This document shows, piece after piece, positions 31,610 through 43,375 of a stretch of DNA of 64,000 bases. The notes below the pieces were generated by a model. The model was not told the DNA's origin, made no database searches, and saw only the letters and a list, made by a program, of their open reading frames with translations. How positions within the stretch are numbered: the first letter of the stretch is position 1; every line of letters starts with the position of its first letter. Source of the DNA: Ophiobolus disseminans (taxonomy: Eukaryota; Ascomycota; Dothideomycetes; Pleosporales; Phaeosphaeriaceae); the NCBI GenBank assembly GCA_010093685.1, contig MU006224.1, positions 960,476 to 1,024,475 of the forward strand, read 5' to 3'. The translations under genes and the position numbers were made by a program.

Positions 31610-34218
31610 CTAGCGCTGGTACTGAGCTAGCTTGGCCATGATCTCACTCATGTCAGTCGACGGAGCAGCGGCTTGTGGAGCGGGCTGAACGGGCGGAGCG
31701 GCTGGTTGTGCCTGGGTAGTGAAGAGGGAAGCAAGGCCAGGGAATTGGCTAAACTGCGGCATGGCTTGGGTTTGACTCTGAGTCTGGGCGCCATATCCGG
31801 GGGCCTGTCCGGGACCGGAGACCTGCGCGAGCAATCGGGCAATATCTGCATTAAAGTTGGGTGCAGGCTGTGGATTGTTCTGTGGTGCATTGTTGCCAGC
31901 CATTGCTCCCAGTAGCTGAGAAAGACTAGCAGGGTCGAGCGAGGTTATCATGTTCGAGATGTTGGGCTGACTGGCAGGAACTGGGGGAAAGGGAGTTGGG
32001 CCTGGATGATTGAAGGGGGGCAAGCTGGGGTTGAAGGCGAAAGAGGGTGCCGGGGGTTGGACCGGTTGGGACTGGTTATGTTTGGCTTGGTTGACGAGGA
32101 GCGCCGCTGTGGTGGGATCCAGGTCGGCGTATTCTAAGCAATCAGCGGAGTAAACGACAAGAGTAGCTCTACGTACCGTTGAACTGCACGTTATTGGCCC
32201 CGCCCCGCCGGTCGAAGATCTGGACGCTGACTTTGCCTTTCATGAAGCCAGAGGTATCCATGCGGACAATAGCCAAAACGCCCTCAATGATCTGTCTACG
32301 AACGACAGCTGGCTCGGGGAAACGACCGCTCATAATAAGAACGTTGCTACGGAGCCCTTGCTGACGGAAGATGTCCTCCGCATATCGTATGAAATCACTT
32401 CTGGGAGGTCAGCATCGAGCACAAGGACAATTCTGAATGGGCCCAACTAACCGAGATATAGCTTCATGCAAGACCAGTATCTGAATATCCGGAACTTCAT
32501 GAGGAAGTCTGCGACGAAGGTCCAGATCATCCTCAGTGTAGTCTTGGCGTGGAGATGGGCTTCTGCGTCGGCGTGGAGGCGTCCGAGACCTGCTTCGAAA
32601 GCGGTTGTCGTACCTGTCACGGCTCCTATCCCTCGACCTCATGGCTCGGGGAATGCCACGTGGAGATGGACTCCGCATGGGGCGGTAGTCATCTCTATCG
32701 CGAAAGCGCCGATCTCGCTCCCTGGGAGAAATTGGGCCTACGTTCGAACCGTATCGTGCGTCCCTAGGCATGGATGCATTACCACCCCTGGTATAGTCCG
32801 GCGAGCGTGAGCGTCTTCGTGGTGCGGCGGTCTGCGGTTCGACTTTTCGAGAGTTCTTTTGGGGCTTTGATATTTCGAGGTCTGTTCTCCTTGATCAGCG
32901 ACAGTCTGAGAGAGCGATTGCACACCGACTGTACTTACGCATCTTCCTACCACGCACAGCTTGACCTTGTTCGGCATCGAGCGCGCGGCGACACGACTCC
33001 GAGTCCAAGAACTGGACAAAGCCATATGCCTGCTTGATAGAGATCTGGGCTAGTCGACCATGTCGATAGAAACGGTGAAAGATATCGCGCTTCGTAACCT
33101 TTTCGGTAGGGAGATTGCCTACTCATGTTAGACACTGATTTACCTGAAGGCCACTTTGGCTTACCAATGAACAGACGAGAGCCCATAGGAAACTGGTCCC
33201 ACTGCCCCTCTGTCACGAACTTCCTCTCTTGATCCAGGAAGTCCTCATACTTCCTGTTCACCTCCGGCGGCCAACGTATGTCCTCGTCGTCGGGCGTCTC
33301 GCTACGCTGCCCTTGCTGGGACTGCTGCGCGTTGGCTGCCGCCCTTGGACTCTGAGCCCCTCCTTGCGACATTGAAGTATAGTTGTGTCCGCGCACATTC
33401 AGAGGCTGTAGCTGACCGTTGCCGGCACGCTGCTGTGTATTAGGTGCCTGCTGGCTATGGGGATGGAACGACCTGATGTCATCGTTGGGGTTGTAGTTGG
33501 GATGGGTGGCAGGCTGGTCCTGCGCCGGCGGTCGAGGAGGAAGCGAGGCAGCGGACGCATTGGGTTGCGCCTGCATTGACTGAGGTGACATTTGGGGAGC
33601 TGCATATTGACCTGACGACGCATTCTGTACAGAGGGCGTCAACGAGTCCAACAAGGCTTGTACGTCAACATTGGCACCAGCATTGCCCTCAGTCTGGTAG
33701 TGAGCGCCTTGGGCGGACTGGGCTGGGGCATGATGGGCATATGGATACGCAGAATGGAAATCTTGGCCAGGATTCTGTGTCTGTGTCGCGTCACTGGTGG
33801 AAGCTGCGCGCGATTGGTGCTGCGCAGAAAAGTTCTGGATTGAAGAGGTATCTTGCGTCTGCGTACCCGTGCTGCCGCCGTAAGTTGCTGACTGAGCATA
33901 ACCCGGCGTCCCTCCTCCAGCGCCAAGCGCTCCTACACTCTGATAGTTGCTGCTCGCGGTGGCCGCCGGATCGGTGAAGTACGGCGTCGATGCGAGAGGG
34001 TTCGGTGTTTGTGACTGCGACGCGAACTGCTGAGAGGCGGGTGTTGATGTGCCATTGTTGTGCGCAGACTCGTGGAAATTGGGGTCCATGGACAGCTCTA
34101 GAATGGGTATGTTCGAGGGCGAAGGGACGTTCTGAGGGCGCGGTGACTCGGGTGTCAATTGCTGATATGACGTGTGTTCTGCTTCCTCAGGTTCCGGAGG
34201 GCTGTAGTTTTGATTCAT
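31610..34218 (-). CDS. NAB3: NAB3-like RNA-binding protein with Gln/Pro-rich and Arg/Ser-rich regions
   Basis: Exons (minus strand): 34218-33165, 33118-32939, 32881-32452, 32400-32177, 32133-31610; introns 46, 57, 51, 43 bp; 2412 nt, 803 residues. Residues 1 to about 320 are Gln/Asn/Ser/Thr-rich and prion-like. A conserved helix (KYEDFLDQERKFVTEGQWD) leads into the RRM (about 345-420): SRLFIGNLPTEKVTKRDIF, then QAYGFVQFLDSESC. Arg/Ser/Asp repeats follow, next a folded region (DFIRYAEDIFRQQGLRSNVL), and a Gln/Pro-rich tail. The RRM pattern matches yeast Nab3, partner of Nrd1 and Sen1 in termination of non-coding transcripts and nuclear exosome targeting. In filamentous fungi the role is less certain. 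Splitting of the RRM by two introns explains why no single frame covers it. Confidence 0.86.
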
Positions 34219-34592
34219 AGGTTTCGCGAATCAAAAAACCAGCGCCACGAAGTCGCGACAGGGCTATTCAGAAAAGGTTAACTCTAGCGACATAGGCATA
34301 CACTCGCCGCGCGACAAGGCAGGGTGACTGATGGTGGGGCTGATGGATGGGTGCTAGATGCAGGCAAAGTGAGGGTTAGTCAACGGGGGAAGATTGAATG
34401 CTGTGTCAGATGGGAGGCAAAAGCGACCGTGAGGTCAGACAGACGCAAGAGATGCAGATGTTGAGGTTGTGGGGAAAGAACCTTGGAGCAGAGCAGCGAT
34501 GGGATGTGCTTAGGTAGGCGCTAACAGAATTAGCGTCACATGCAACACGATAAAAGTCGACGCAATGGACAACTTCACCTCACAACCTTGGA
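34219..34592. promoter_or_regulatory. Divergent promoter region NAB3 / ICT1-like
   Basis: 374 bp between facing-apart ATGs. No TATA box seen; a TTAGCG/CGCTAA pair occurs at about 34518-34535. Contains the 5' leaders of both genes. Confidence 0.5.
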
Positions 34593-35231
34593 ATGCTCCG
34601 CTGGTATCCTCAAGCTCAAACGCTTGTTTCTATTACGCGATGTCCGGCAGTACGACGTGCCTTGTCGTCTGGCAGGGACAACAACACGACTGCAAGCGAT
34701 GACGACCTGCGAAAAGCACGTGCGTGGCTCACTCAACTTCACCTGCATGCAGACACGATCCCTCTGAAAAGACTCTGCACGCTCACATTTGACCGAAGCA
34801 GTGGGCCCGGCGGGCAGAATGTCAACAAGACCAATTCTAAAGCTACTCTAAGGGTTGCCCTAGATGCGCTGCTAAACCATGTCCCCGCGGCTCTTCACGG
34901 CGAGCTCAAGCGATCTCGCTACGTAGCCGCCAAGTCCAACGCCATGATAATCCAGGCCGATGATAGTCGCAAGCAGAGCGACAACGCTCAGAGCTGCTAC
35001 AAACGTCTCTACGAAGCAATTGTGGAAGCGGGGCAGCATGCTGTGCCCAATGAGACGTCTGCGGAACAATTACAGCATGTCAAGAACCTGTGAGTCGATT
35101 TCTAGGTTGCGCTTCCCGACGGGCCGGGACTGATAAGAGCCAGACAAAAGTCCGATAACGAGCGCCGATTGAAGAGCAAGAAGCAACAGAGTGCCAAGAA
35201 GAGCTCGCGGCGAGGCCGAGGCGATGATTGA
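34593..35231 (+). CDS. Mitochondrial peptidyl-tRNA hydrolase, ICT1/Pth4-like (GGQ)
   Basis: Exons 34593-35089 and 35144-35231 (54 bp intron, GTGAGT...CAG, phase 2); 585 nt, 194 residues. The first 35 residues are basic with hydroxylated residues, a mitochondrial presequence. The release-factor-type domain has the catalytic GGQ at 73-75 within RSSGPGGQNVNKTNSKATLR. The C terminus is strongly basic (RRLKSKKQQSAKKSSRRGRG), as needed for insertion into the empty mRNA channel of stalled ribosomes. Known role of the family: rescue of stalled mitochondrial ribosomes by hydrolysing peptidyl-tRNA (human ICT1/MRPL58, yeast Pth4). Tail to tail with UTP6, 211 bp apart. Confidence 0.93.
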
Positions 35232-35442
35232 GTGCATCAATAATGAAGAGTTTCTGGGGTCCTAATCCTACGATAGGTTCATGCTCAGATGAACCAGATA
35301 GGTGACGTGGCTTGCCCTTGTGCCAAAGTTTGGCTCGGTAGCGTGCGTGTGACCAGACGGTGGTAGCGGTGAAGCTCATGGCGTCCGATTCGATAAGAGA
35401 TAGTTGGAAAAGTTGGATCGCTCAATTGCGGGCAGGGCACCC

Positions 35443-36838
35443 TCATCCTTCCACTCGAGTATCTAACGCTGAATTCAGCTGCTGCAGCTCTTCATTCGCA
35501 CCGAACAACTTGACGCCCAACCGTATCAATGCCTCTGAGTCGTGTCTTCTGCCCTCTTGCTGAAGTGACCGAACCAGGTTGACAATCTTATCGCCAGATT
35601 CCTGGTCGAAGGCCCGCAGATACTTCCGGAGCCTCTGAGATATGACTATCTGCACGCTGGGATCTGTGTCCGTAGATAGCCGTTGAAGAGATAACAGCTG
35701 CCGAACAGCGACCTCGGACAGTCGTAGAACATCACTTTGATGCTGCTGAGTAGCACTGCTTATCACACCGAGCGCGTCTGCAAGCACAGGAGGAAACTCT
35801 GGATCGGCCGGATTGCGGCCGTACAGCTGCATGCAGAACTCGCACATGGCGGTTTCCACGGCCTGAGGCGCGTTCTGGTGCAGGTAGTCCAGCACGTGCT
35901 GTAACAAGCGAGGGACGCACGACAGCTGTTCGAACTCGGCGAACATGGCGAAGAATCTCTCCGCGACCCTGGCTTTACCCTGGAACTGTTTCATAGCGGA
36001 ATCGAATACAGCAAGCGGTATAGCCCCGGTGAGGACTGGCGCCGAAGCCAGGTTCTGGAGAGCCACCTCGTCTACACCGTCGTCCTGCTTCAGACTCGGA
36101 TTGATATCTTCCGCAGTCACTTGCGGCAGGGCAATCATGTCGACATCCTCATCATCTCCGTTCTGCTGGCTCTTTGTGGGGTCGACGTCCAGTCCCAGAA
36201 TCTTTCTCCTTCCAGCAATCTTGCCCACGTAGATGGTCTCCAGTCTGGCATACTCCAGCCACAGGTATTCCGAGTTCTTGCAGAACCTCAGCCCCCGCTG
36301 CATGTAGCTGCGCGCATTGGTAATGTCGGCCTGAGTATCCATGAAGTAGGTCGCCGCATGCACCCATATCTCTGGCTTTGTAGGGTGTAGTCGAGCAACG
36401 GATGTGAATATGTCATTCAGCCGCTTGTAGGCCTTGTCTTTGCGCGCAAAATCAATGTACTGCATCCACAGCGTAAGGTCGCCTGGGAACTTCCTCGTTG
36501 CCCGGTTGTAGAGAAAATAGATGGTACGTTGTCCGGCGCCCTTGTAGCGGACGCCCAGTCGCTTGATGCGCTTTCGGCGGAGGGCGTCGACATTTTTTTC
36601 GAACTCGATGTATCTTAGGTAGTCGGAGGGGTGGGAGCCACGTGCATTAATTATGTGCTCGAAGTCGGAGCGCTTCTTGGAGATGGAGCTGATCTCTTCC
36701 TGCGGACTGTCAGAGGTGCCATCAATTGCGCCATACGTGATGGCTTACCCGTGTGAAGATTTTCTTGCGCTCAAGCTCGTTCAGCTCCGTCGCCGACTGC
36801 TCGAGGTAAAATCGCGCCTTGTCACTGGGTCCCGCCAT
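35443..36838 (-). CDS. UTP6: U3 snoRNP protein UTP6
   Basis: Exons (minus strand): 36838-36749 and 36699-35443, with a 49 bp phase-0 intron (GTAAGC...CAG); 1347 nt, 448 residues, close to yeast Utp6 (440). The N terminus (MAGPSDKARFYLEQSATELN) is the family start, followed by IFTREEISSISKKRSDFEH and HAT (half-a-TPR) repeats, e.g. YLRYIEFEKNVDALRRKRIK, IYFLYNRATRKFPGDLTLWM and YIDFARKDKAYKRLNDIF. The C-terminal half is helical with Leu-rich pairs. Known role: UTP-B subcomplex of the small-subunit processome, needed for 18S rRNA maturation in the nucleolus. Divergent with CWH43 (242 bp). Confidence 0.94.
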
Positions 36839-37080
36839 GTCTGCGTCGTCGTTGTGCGTGAGGAAGCAGCGACAGAAAAAAGTTGGAGAGGCAAGACCTC
36901 CGCCTCGCCTAAAGTTGCTTCCCGCCAATGGCGCCTTGGCCGACGCGTGTGAACCCTGAGCCTCACCCGACTTCAGGGGATTCGCGCGTGTCAGGCCGAG
37001 GTTCTTCATCCACGTCGCTCGTTGCACTTCTTCTTCACCGAGTGGGAGCAGACTTACTGCTCTCCTCTTTTGCGCGTATA
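36839..37080. promoter_or_regulatory. Bidirectional promoter UTP6 / CWH43
   Basis: 242 bp between ATGs facing apart. No TATA. Carries the 5' leaders of both genes. Confidence 0.55.
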
Positions 37081-40000
37081 ATGGCCCTTAAAGACAAAGA
37101 CGGCCAGACCGTCGCAGCTGTTAGTGCCCTCGAAGCTCACCCCCGCGAACTCCGCATGCTCACGAGTAGTAGTTCAGTGGGAAATGGATATCAATCTCAC
37201 ACACGTTGATGGCCTACTGTACGTTGTCTTGAATTGAGGACATGCTCATGATCACTGAAACCTTACAGGCGCCTTTATTGGAGCCCTCGTCGTTGGCTTG
37301 TATGCGGCTTCCCTCGACATGTCCCCCAACATGACTAAATACCAGAAGGTCACTCCACTATCAGAAAATTGTTCAAAATGAGTTCTATGTCAGTGCAAAG
37401 TGCCACAAAACGATTGATACCATACTGACATAGACATAGGGCTATCCTGAGGAATGGTTTCCCTCCGTATCCTCGACGATCGGCGACCGCTACCCTGAAC
37501 GATCCGTCTTCATGCTCTTCATCGCCCTTACATCCGGTACGACTCGAGACGATGGAAATTTTACACAGGACTAAACATCTGACTAGGTCCCCGCCTGGCT
37601 TTGGTGGGTCTGTGGTACATCCTGACACGCAAGTCAAATTCGTCGCTGCCCAAATTTGTCGCTGGTGTAGGCATTTTCCGGACCTTGACGTGTGGTGGAT
37701 GGACATATGTAACCTCGACCGACGACCATGACTGGCATGACATCTTCATGATATCCTACCTCGTATCGACCCTTCCTTGGACTCTAGGCTGCATTGCCCT
37801 GAGCTCGCGTAGCCCAACCGCAATTGGATACCGAAAGCTCTTTGCGGGTAGCTTCTTTGCGACTCTGGTGCCATTGATCTACTTCTTCATACAACACAAG
37901 GTCCATCATATTGCTGGGGGTATGCTTGTGCAAGCAACGTCCGATAAGCTTATTTGCTAATTCCTGTCTAGCATACACCATCTACTCTTTCTTCGAATGG
38001 GCGCTGGTCCTTCTTGATGTAGCATTCGACGCAGTTACCTTCTCAGAGTTCCAAGACTTTGAGATAGTAGTCAAGGACAACAGAGGGATTTCTCGCGGGT
38101 ATGTTCCTAGACTCCCACGCTAGATAGACATCCTACCCGAATGCAACCATTTTACGTTCATTTCTGATCCTTGATTTTCTGCAGTACCGGCAACAAAACC
38201 GTCTCTGATGCCATTCTTGAGAAAGAGTAAGTCTTCACTCGTAGTCTCACAAATTGGACTCTAATCACTACACAGGAAAGGAAAAGAGATTGGAGCCACA
38301 TTCTCTGGTGCTTTTTCAGTGTTTGGGCTTCTTGACGCTGTAGCCGACGTGTACAATGGAGTAGGGTGAGCCACGGTACCATGCCAGACAAAGACTGACG
38401 ACTTTTAGTTTGTTTTCTGGTCCATGTTGACATCGCTCGGTGTCTGTGTTTGGTGTACGTTCGCCGCACTCTCTTCTGATCTATTCTGATTTGTTACAGA
38501 CTTCCCTCTCTGGCACATGGGCATCTCCGGATACGAAGTAATCGTCATGTGCACAATATCGCCCTTCATCCTCGGTATCAAATCTTTTCGCTACATCGTC
38601 GTTCGCCATGTCCGAGTATTCCACCTTCTATCACTCTCGGGTCTTCTAGCCTTCCGTGCTGAAAGGCCAGTTCCTCGACTCTTCGCCGTGGGATTTGGTC
38701 TGTCCATGTCATGCATGGCGTGGGCTGCGACCTTCTTTGCAGAACGCTCTCAGCCACGCCGCCTCGAGGCACGAATCTCGGCATTCTCAATCGGTCTAAT
38801 TGCGTCTAGCGTCGCCAAATTCGCTTTCTGGACCAACAACCCCATCTGGCCCATCATGCACGCGCCAAATGGTGGATGGAACAACACTGGATTTGGTGTT
38901 GCATTGGTTGCCATTCTGATCTCGACCAGGTCCACTGCCAGTGCAGGTGCAGACATTGCAGCACCTGGTCCTATCACCAAAGGCTACTCCATCTTTGCAA
39001 GCTTAGGCCTCGCCGGAGTCCTTTTCTCCATGCACTCCTTGCTCTCCGACTCGAGCACCATGATCTCTTGGGTTTGGGAGGGGTTCCCTATTCGTGGCCC
39101 GGTCGCTGTACCTCACGGCGCAGTGACATTGTTGGCCATGGGTCTTGGTCTAACCATTGGCCTTTTTTCACCAAACCTTTCTCGATCATGGGCCTTCTAT
39201 GGCGTCGGATCGATTGGTGCCGCCGTCCTCACCACCACCAGTCACTGGTCTGGCTACGTCGGTGCACTTGTAATCGCCATATACACCATGGCCGCCGCGC
39301 CTGTTCTCATCACGCATGCTACCCGCCACTCCCCAGCCAGAACATTTGGTCTGGGCTTCCTGGTGTACAACTTCATGGTCCTCTTCCATGTCTGGGTTGT
39401 AGCCTACGCCTTTGTTCCTGGTGGCCATCTTGTCCGTGAACGCACAGACTGGGTCATGACAGCCATGATGGTCCTCATTGGTGCCGGCGTTTTCAGCGCC
39501 TCGGCCCAACCCTCCTCCAAAAACTACAAAGGCAAAGCCGTTGTAACTGCAGCCGCAGGTCGTCAACGATCTTACTACCTCTACATTCTTGGTGCTTTAG
39601 AGCTCCTCGCAATCGCAACAGCATACCTACGCTTCCCCTCTTACAATTACACCCCATATCACCCAGAGACCAAGTCAATCACGGCGGGTATCTGGACCAT
39701 CCACTTCTCTCTGGACAACGACATGTGGTCTTCCGAGTATCGCATGCGTGACCTCATCAAGGAGTTGGAAGTCGACGTCATCGGCCTGCTGGAATCAGAT
39801 CTCCAGCGCATCATCATGGGCAACCGTGATTCCACACAGTTCCTCGCCGAAGATCTAGGCATGTACGTTGACTATGGTCCAGGTCCCAACAAGCACACTT
39901 GGGGCTCCGCACTACTCTCCAAATTCCCAATTGTAAACTCAACGCACCACCTCCTCCCCTCTCCCGTTGGCGAACTGGCGCCCGCTATCGAAGCCACGCT

Positions 40001-40521
40001 CGACTGCTACGGCGAACTCATTGACGTATTTGTGTTCCACTCTGGTCAAGAGGAGGACCCCGAAGACCGCAGACTGCAGTCGCTGTATCTTGCCGAGCGC
40101 ATGAAAGCTACACCGCGTCCAGCTATTCTACTCTCTTACCTCGTCCTCAAACCCGGTGAGGGCAACTATAACACGTACGTTGGCGAGCAAAGTGGTATGA
40201 AGGACATCGATCCCAGCGACTGGGACAGGTGGTGCGAATACATCTTGTTCAAGGGACTCAGGCGCGCGGGTTACGCGCGTGTGAGTAGGCACACTATCAC
40301 GGATACCGAACTACAAGTAAGTTGACCGTTTTCACCTTTAAGTTATGACGACTGACATAGGATAGGTCGGCAAGTTCGTTGTCGGCGAGCCTGAGAACGG
40401 GAACGACATCATTCCTGAAGAGCAAGTCCCACCGGGCTTGAGGTTCCCTGATCTGTTCAAGGGCAATGGTGTCAGGGGCCATAGGTATCATGTCTTCGAC
40501 GAGCCGAGGTACTATGCTTAG
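37081..40521 (+). CDS. CWH43: CWH43, GPI-anchor ceramide remodelling protein
   Basis: Eleven exons: 37081-37119, 37173-37218, 37269-37348, 37440-37536, 37587-37919, 37972-38098, 38185-38226, 38276-38360, 38409-38454, 38500-40316, 40366-40521; 2868 nt, 955 residues (yeast Cwh43 is 953). The N-terminal Frag1/DRAM-like membrane domain (about 13-290) includes SHTLMAYCAFIGALVVGLY and EEWFPSVSSTIGDRYPERSV, the latter a family signature. A second multi-spanning region covers about 305-680. The lumenal endonuclease/exonuclease/phosphatase-like domain (about 690-945) has DVIGLLESD and WGSALLSKFPI. Known role: replaces the diacylglycerol of GPI anchors with ceramide in the ER. The donor of intron 8 (GTAGGG) and of intron 3 (GTCACT) are weak and chosen to keep frame; other junctions are strong. 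Confidence 0.92.
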
Positions 40522-40948
40522 GACAGCATCTCAAGGCGGTGTGGACGGTAGATGGAATATATAGTTGTATGATACGTTGTAGTAAAAGCAATTCGCGATA
40601 CTGTCGAAGGGGCTTCTAGATCTAGACGTGTTTTGTATCCGCTTCTTGAAATGACAGAGAATGTATTGTCTGGGTGGATTCAAAGCACAATAAATGGTCG
40701 GCAGCATAGTTTTACATCTTTAGGAAGGTAGACATGAATTAGCTGCCGCTTGAGCGCCTCCCAGCTGTGTGAATGTGTGGTGCCCAGGTTAGCTTAGCGC
40801 TAACGCGAGGTGTGATGACATCGTGTTGCCGCGAGTGGACAGGGGTGTCGAATTTCTGGCTCAGAGAGTCATCATCGGTCAACGACAGCAGACTGAAGAC
40901 ACTCTCATGCTGCGATTAAGATACCAATAACACATACTGTTCTCTACA
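40522..40948. other. Spacer between CWH43 and LETM1-like gene
   Basis: 427 bp with CWH43 3' UTR and the promoter of the next gene. Nothing else seen. Confidence 0.5.
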
Positions 40949-42157
40949 ATGAAACCACCACCCACCATATCGTCTTTTGGCACCCGGACGCCGCACCTTG
41001 TACGATACAGTCTGCAACGCCATCGCAACTTGTATATTCGAGCCATTGCGCCGGCGCTGAGCTGCCAGCTCTGGCATGATGGGTCGCGGGGGACGATACA
41101 TGATGCAGAAAGGCCGAAAAGCTGGATAGGGACATCGAAGCGGCACAGGTCTACGGCAACAGCACCAGCTCAGAAATCATCGTATGGAAGAGCGGCACCT
41201 CCACCAGCGAAAACAAACAAGACAAATGTCCCGGCGAAGCCATCCCACTCTACACAGAATACCACAGCCGTATCAACCGCTTCCAAGAGCCATGCATCCA
41301 CACAAGTACCCATGGCCAGAGCGAAGGAGAGTCTCAACCCCCCTCCCTTCACCCACGCCCCCGAACTCGCTGTGCCCGCACGAAAATCCAACCAAGGCTA
41401 CCTCTCCTACCTCTGGAAAGCCGGGCGCTCCTACCTCAGCTTCTACAAAACGGGCGTGAGCAACGTGCGCCAAACTTCCAAGCTCGCACGTACCCTCCGC
41501 GAGAAAGCCGCCAAACACCCAAACAGCGACGTCCTCACACGCGCAGAGTGGCAAATCGTGCAGCGCAGCAAGAAAGATATGCTCCGCCTCCCCGCGTTCG
41601 GCGCCATCTTTCTCATCTTCGGCGAGTGGACGCCCCTGCTCGTCATGTACATCACACCGCTTATCCCTGAGCCGTGTCGCATACCGAACCAGGTCCAACG
41701 CGACCTAGAGAAGACGGAGAAAGCGAGGAAAGAGCGGTCGAATATGAACTCCGCACAGATGATGCGCTTAATGCATAAAGACAGGGGGATTGCCGGCGCG
41801 GATCCATCCAAGGCAAAAGTCTCATCACAAGCTGAATCGATCCGCACCGAGAACGCATTGCAACTCACACACCTCGACCTCGTGCTAGCGTCCGCGCGGT
41901 ACAATTGCCACTCGCGCCTATGGGACTTGCTCTTCCTCACGCCGCCCAAGTTTTGGCTGCAGCGCAATGTGCGCAAGAAGTACGAGTATTTGCGCACGGA
42001 TGACAGGCTCATTGAGAGGGACGGCGGGTGCCAGGCCCTGGACTGGAGGGAGACGCAGCGCGCGGCTATTGAGAGGGGCTTTGATGTCGCAGGTAAGAAG
42101 GAGGAGGATGTTAGGCGGAGTCTTGCGACGTGGTGGAGTGGGGGGAGGCTGAAGTGA
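40949..42157 (+). CDS. LETM1-domain mitochondrial inner membrane protein
   Basis: Single exon, 402 residues. The N terminus is basic with Arg-spaced hydroxylated residues (presequence), then a Ser/Thr/Pro/Lys linker to about residue 140. The LETM1 domain follows: SYLWKAGRSYLSFYKTGVSN, a Lys/Arg-rich helix, LTRAEWQIVQRSKKDMLRLP, a single membrane helix FGAIFLIFGEWTPLLVMYIT, and the C-terminal helical RBD-like part (LTHLDLVLASARYNCHSRLW). The segment 'TRAEWQ...D..RL.PF....+P..E..P......P..+P' is the LETM1 hallmark. Known role of LETM1/Mdm38: mitochondrial K+/H+ exchange and ribosome contact. This copy is shorter and more divergent than Mdm38, so a paralogue is more likely than the main orthologue. 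The start is the first ATG; 5' context is unremarkable. Confidence 0.85.
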   Translation: MKPPPTISSFGTRTPHLVRYSLQRHRNLYIRAIAPALSCQLWHDGSRGTIHDAERPKSWIGTSKRHRSTATAPAQKSSYGRAAPPPAKTNKTNVPAKPSHSTQNTTAVSTASKSHASTQVPMARAKESLNPPPFTHAPELAVPARKSNQGYLSYLWKAGRSYLSFYKTGVSNVRQTSKLARTLREKAAKHPNSDVLTRAEWQIVQRSKKDMLRLPAFGAIFLIFGEWTPLLVMYITPLIPEPCRIPNQVQRDLEKTEKARKERSNMNSAQMMRLMHKDRGIAGADPSKAKVSSQAESIRTENALQLTHLDLVLASARYNCHSRLWDLLFLTPPKFWLQRNVRKKYEYLRTDDRLIERDGGCQALDWRETQRAAIERGFDVAGKKEEDVRRSLATWWSGGRLK

Positions 42158-42552
42158 GGATGTGTATGATATATATTGGTTATGAAATTACATGATGATG
42201 TTGGTGTATAGATGGGGACTACGGTCTGGGTTGGAGCGTCGATATACATGTAATATGATTGATATATTAGTTGTAACGATAAGATTTGGTTAGGGCATTC
42301 AAGCAACGGTATTACATCGATGCCTGGTGGGGACTGATGCTGATAGAAGTTTGGGGCACTGCATGGTAGCCTTTCAATCGATTGCCATGCATGTCATGTT
42401 GTCCATCAATATCCAAGGTCTCACAGCAATACGTGGCGTCAAAAGTTGGTCTTGAATCATTCCATTGGCGTACATCTCCAGCTACAAGGGCTGTTCATAA
42501 CCACATGTCCGATTCAACCTCGACACTCCTCCCCATATCCCAACTACAGCCC
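42158..42552. other. Convergent spacer LETM1-like / RPS20
   Basis: 395 bp between two 3' ends; AT-rich with likely polyadenylation signals at 42170-42290. No gene. Confidence 0.5.
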
Positions 42553-43009
42553 TTAAGCCGCAATAGTGACCTCGACCTCAACACCAGCCTCGATGTTGAT
42601 GATGATCTGCTTAACGACCTCAGTGGGCGCGTGAAGATCGATGAGACCTATCTTCCAGTTAGCCAAAACCCATTCCAGGTCATGCAAGTCATTCTTACGC
42701 TTGTGGATGCGCATCTCAAAGGTATCCCAGGTCTTAGAACCCTCACCGTTGGGCGTCTTGCGGGTGGTGATCTTGAGGTGCTTGGTGGGCAGACGGACGG
42801 GGCCCTTTACGCGCAGCTCCTTTGTCTTGGCGCGGTCGATAAGCTCCTGGCAGACTTTCTCGAGGGACTTGACGTTGCGGCTCGTCAGGGTGATGCGGAT
42901 CTTGTGGATCTTGGGGCCGTCGCCGAAGTCTTTCTCGGGCTTGTCTGGCACGGGGTTAGATGTGCGTATGGACGGATGAGCGTGTGGGGGTGCGCGTACT
43001 GTAGGACAT
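42553..43009 (-). CDS. RPS20: 40S ribosomal protein S20 (uS10)
   Basis: Exons (minus strand): 43009-43000, 42944-42699, 42647-42553; 351 nt, 116 residues, as expected for uS10. The first exon is only 10 nt (ATG TCC TAC A), a common arrangement in ribosomal protein genes. The product starts MSYNKPEKDFGDGPKIHKIR and carries RITLTSRNVKSLEKVC, KGPVRLPTKHLKITTRKTP and EMRIHKRLIDLHAP, ending VEVEVTIAA. The second intron (42698-42648) is 51 nt with GTAAGA and TAG, has no stop in frame, and if retained would insert 17 residues in the middle of a highly conserved helix-strand; conservation across eukaryotes shows it must be spliced. Known role: head of the 40S subunit, mRNA entry region. Confidence 0.96.
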
Positions 43010-43375
43010 CTTGAATGGATGGGGGTGGGTGTGTGGGTGCTTGAAAGGTTGAATAGATGTTCAGTCACGACCTGGATCCTAGATCACGGTAATGTGATGA
43101 CTGTGTGGTTTTGGCTTGCGACGGCGTTCGTGTCGTTGGAGATCTTTTGTCGCGAGGCCAAAATTCTGCGATCGCTGTGTGTAAATCTTGGCGCGCTAGG
43201 CTTCGTTACGGTTTAGGCCGATCGTGACTGCAAACATGAGCCATCATGACTGCATGACCGACAGTAGAGATATATCACTTTTGATTTCCTTTCCTTTCGG
43301 TTTCTCTCTGCAACCAAAGCAAGATCCGAAAAGTCATCTCCTCAACTCACAACATCACTCCGAGGAAAACATCCA
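43010..43375. promoter_or_regulatory. Divergent promoter region RPS20 / CUE3-like
   Basis: 366 bp between facing-apart ATGs. A pyrimidine-rich run (TTTCCTTTCCTTTCGG) lies at 43284-43301 near the CUE3-like start; a GTTTAGG telobox-like word lies at 43211-43217. Such elements are known from fungal ribosomal protein promoters; assignment is tentative. Confidence 0.45.

Noticed and set aside
41443..42306. 287-codon minus-strand frame
   Set aside because: Antisense to the LETM1-like gene, which has a clear domain in the sense direction.
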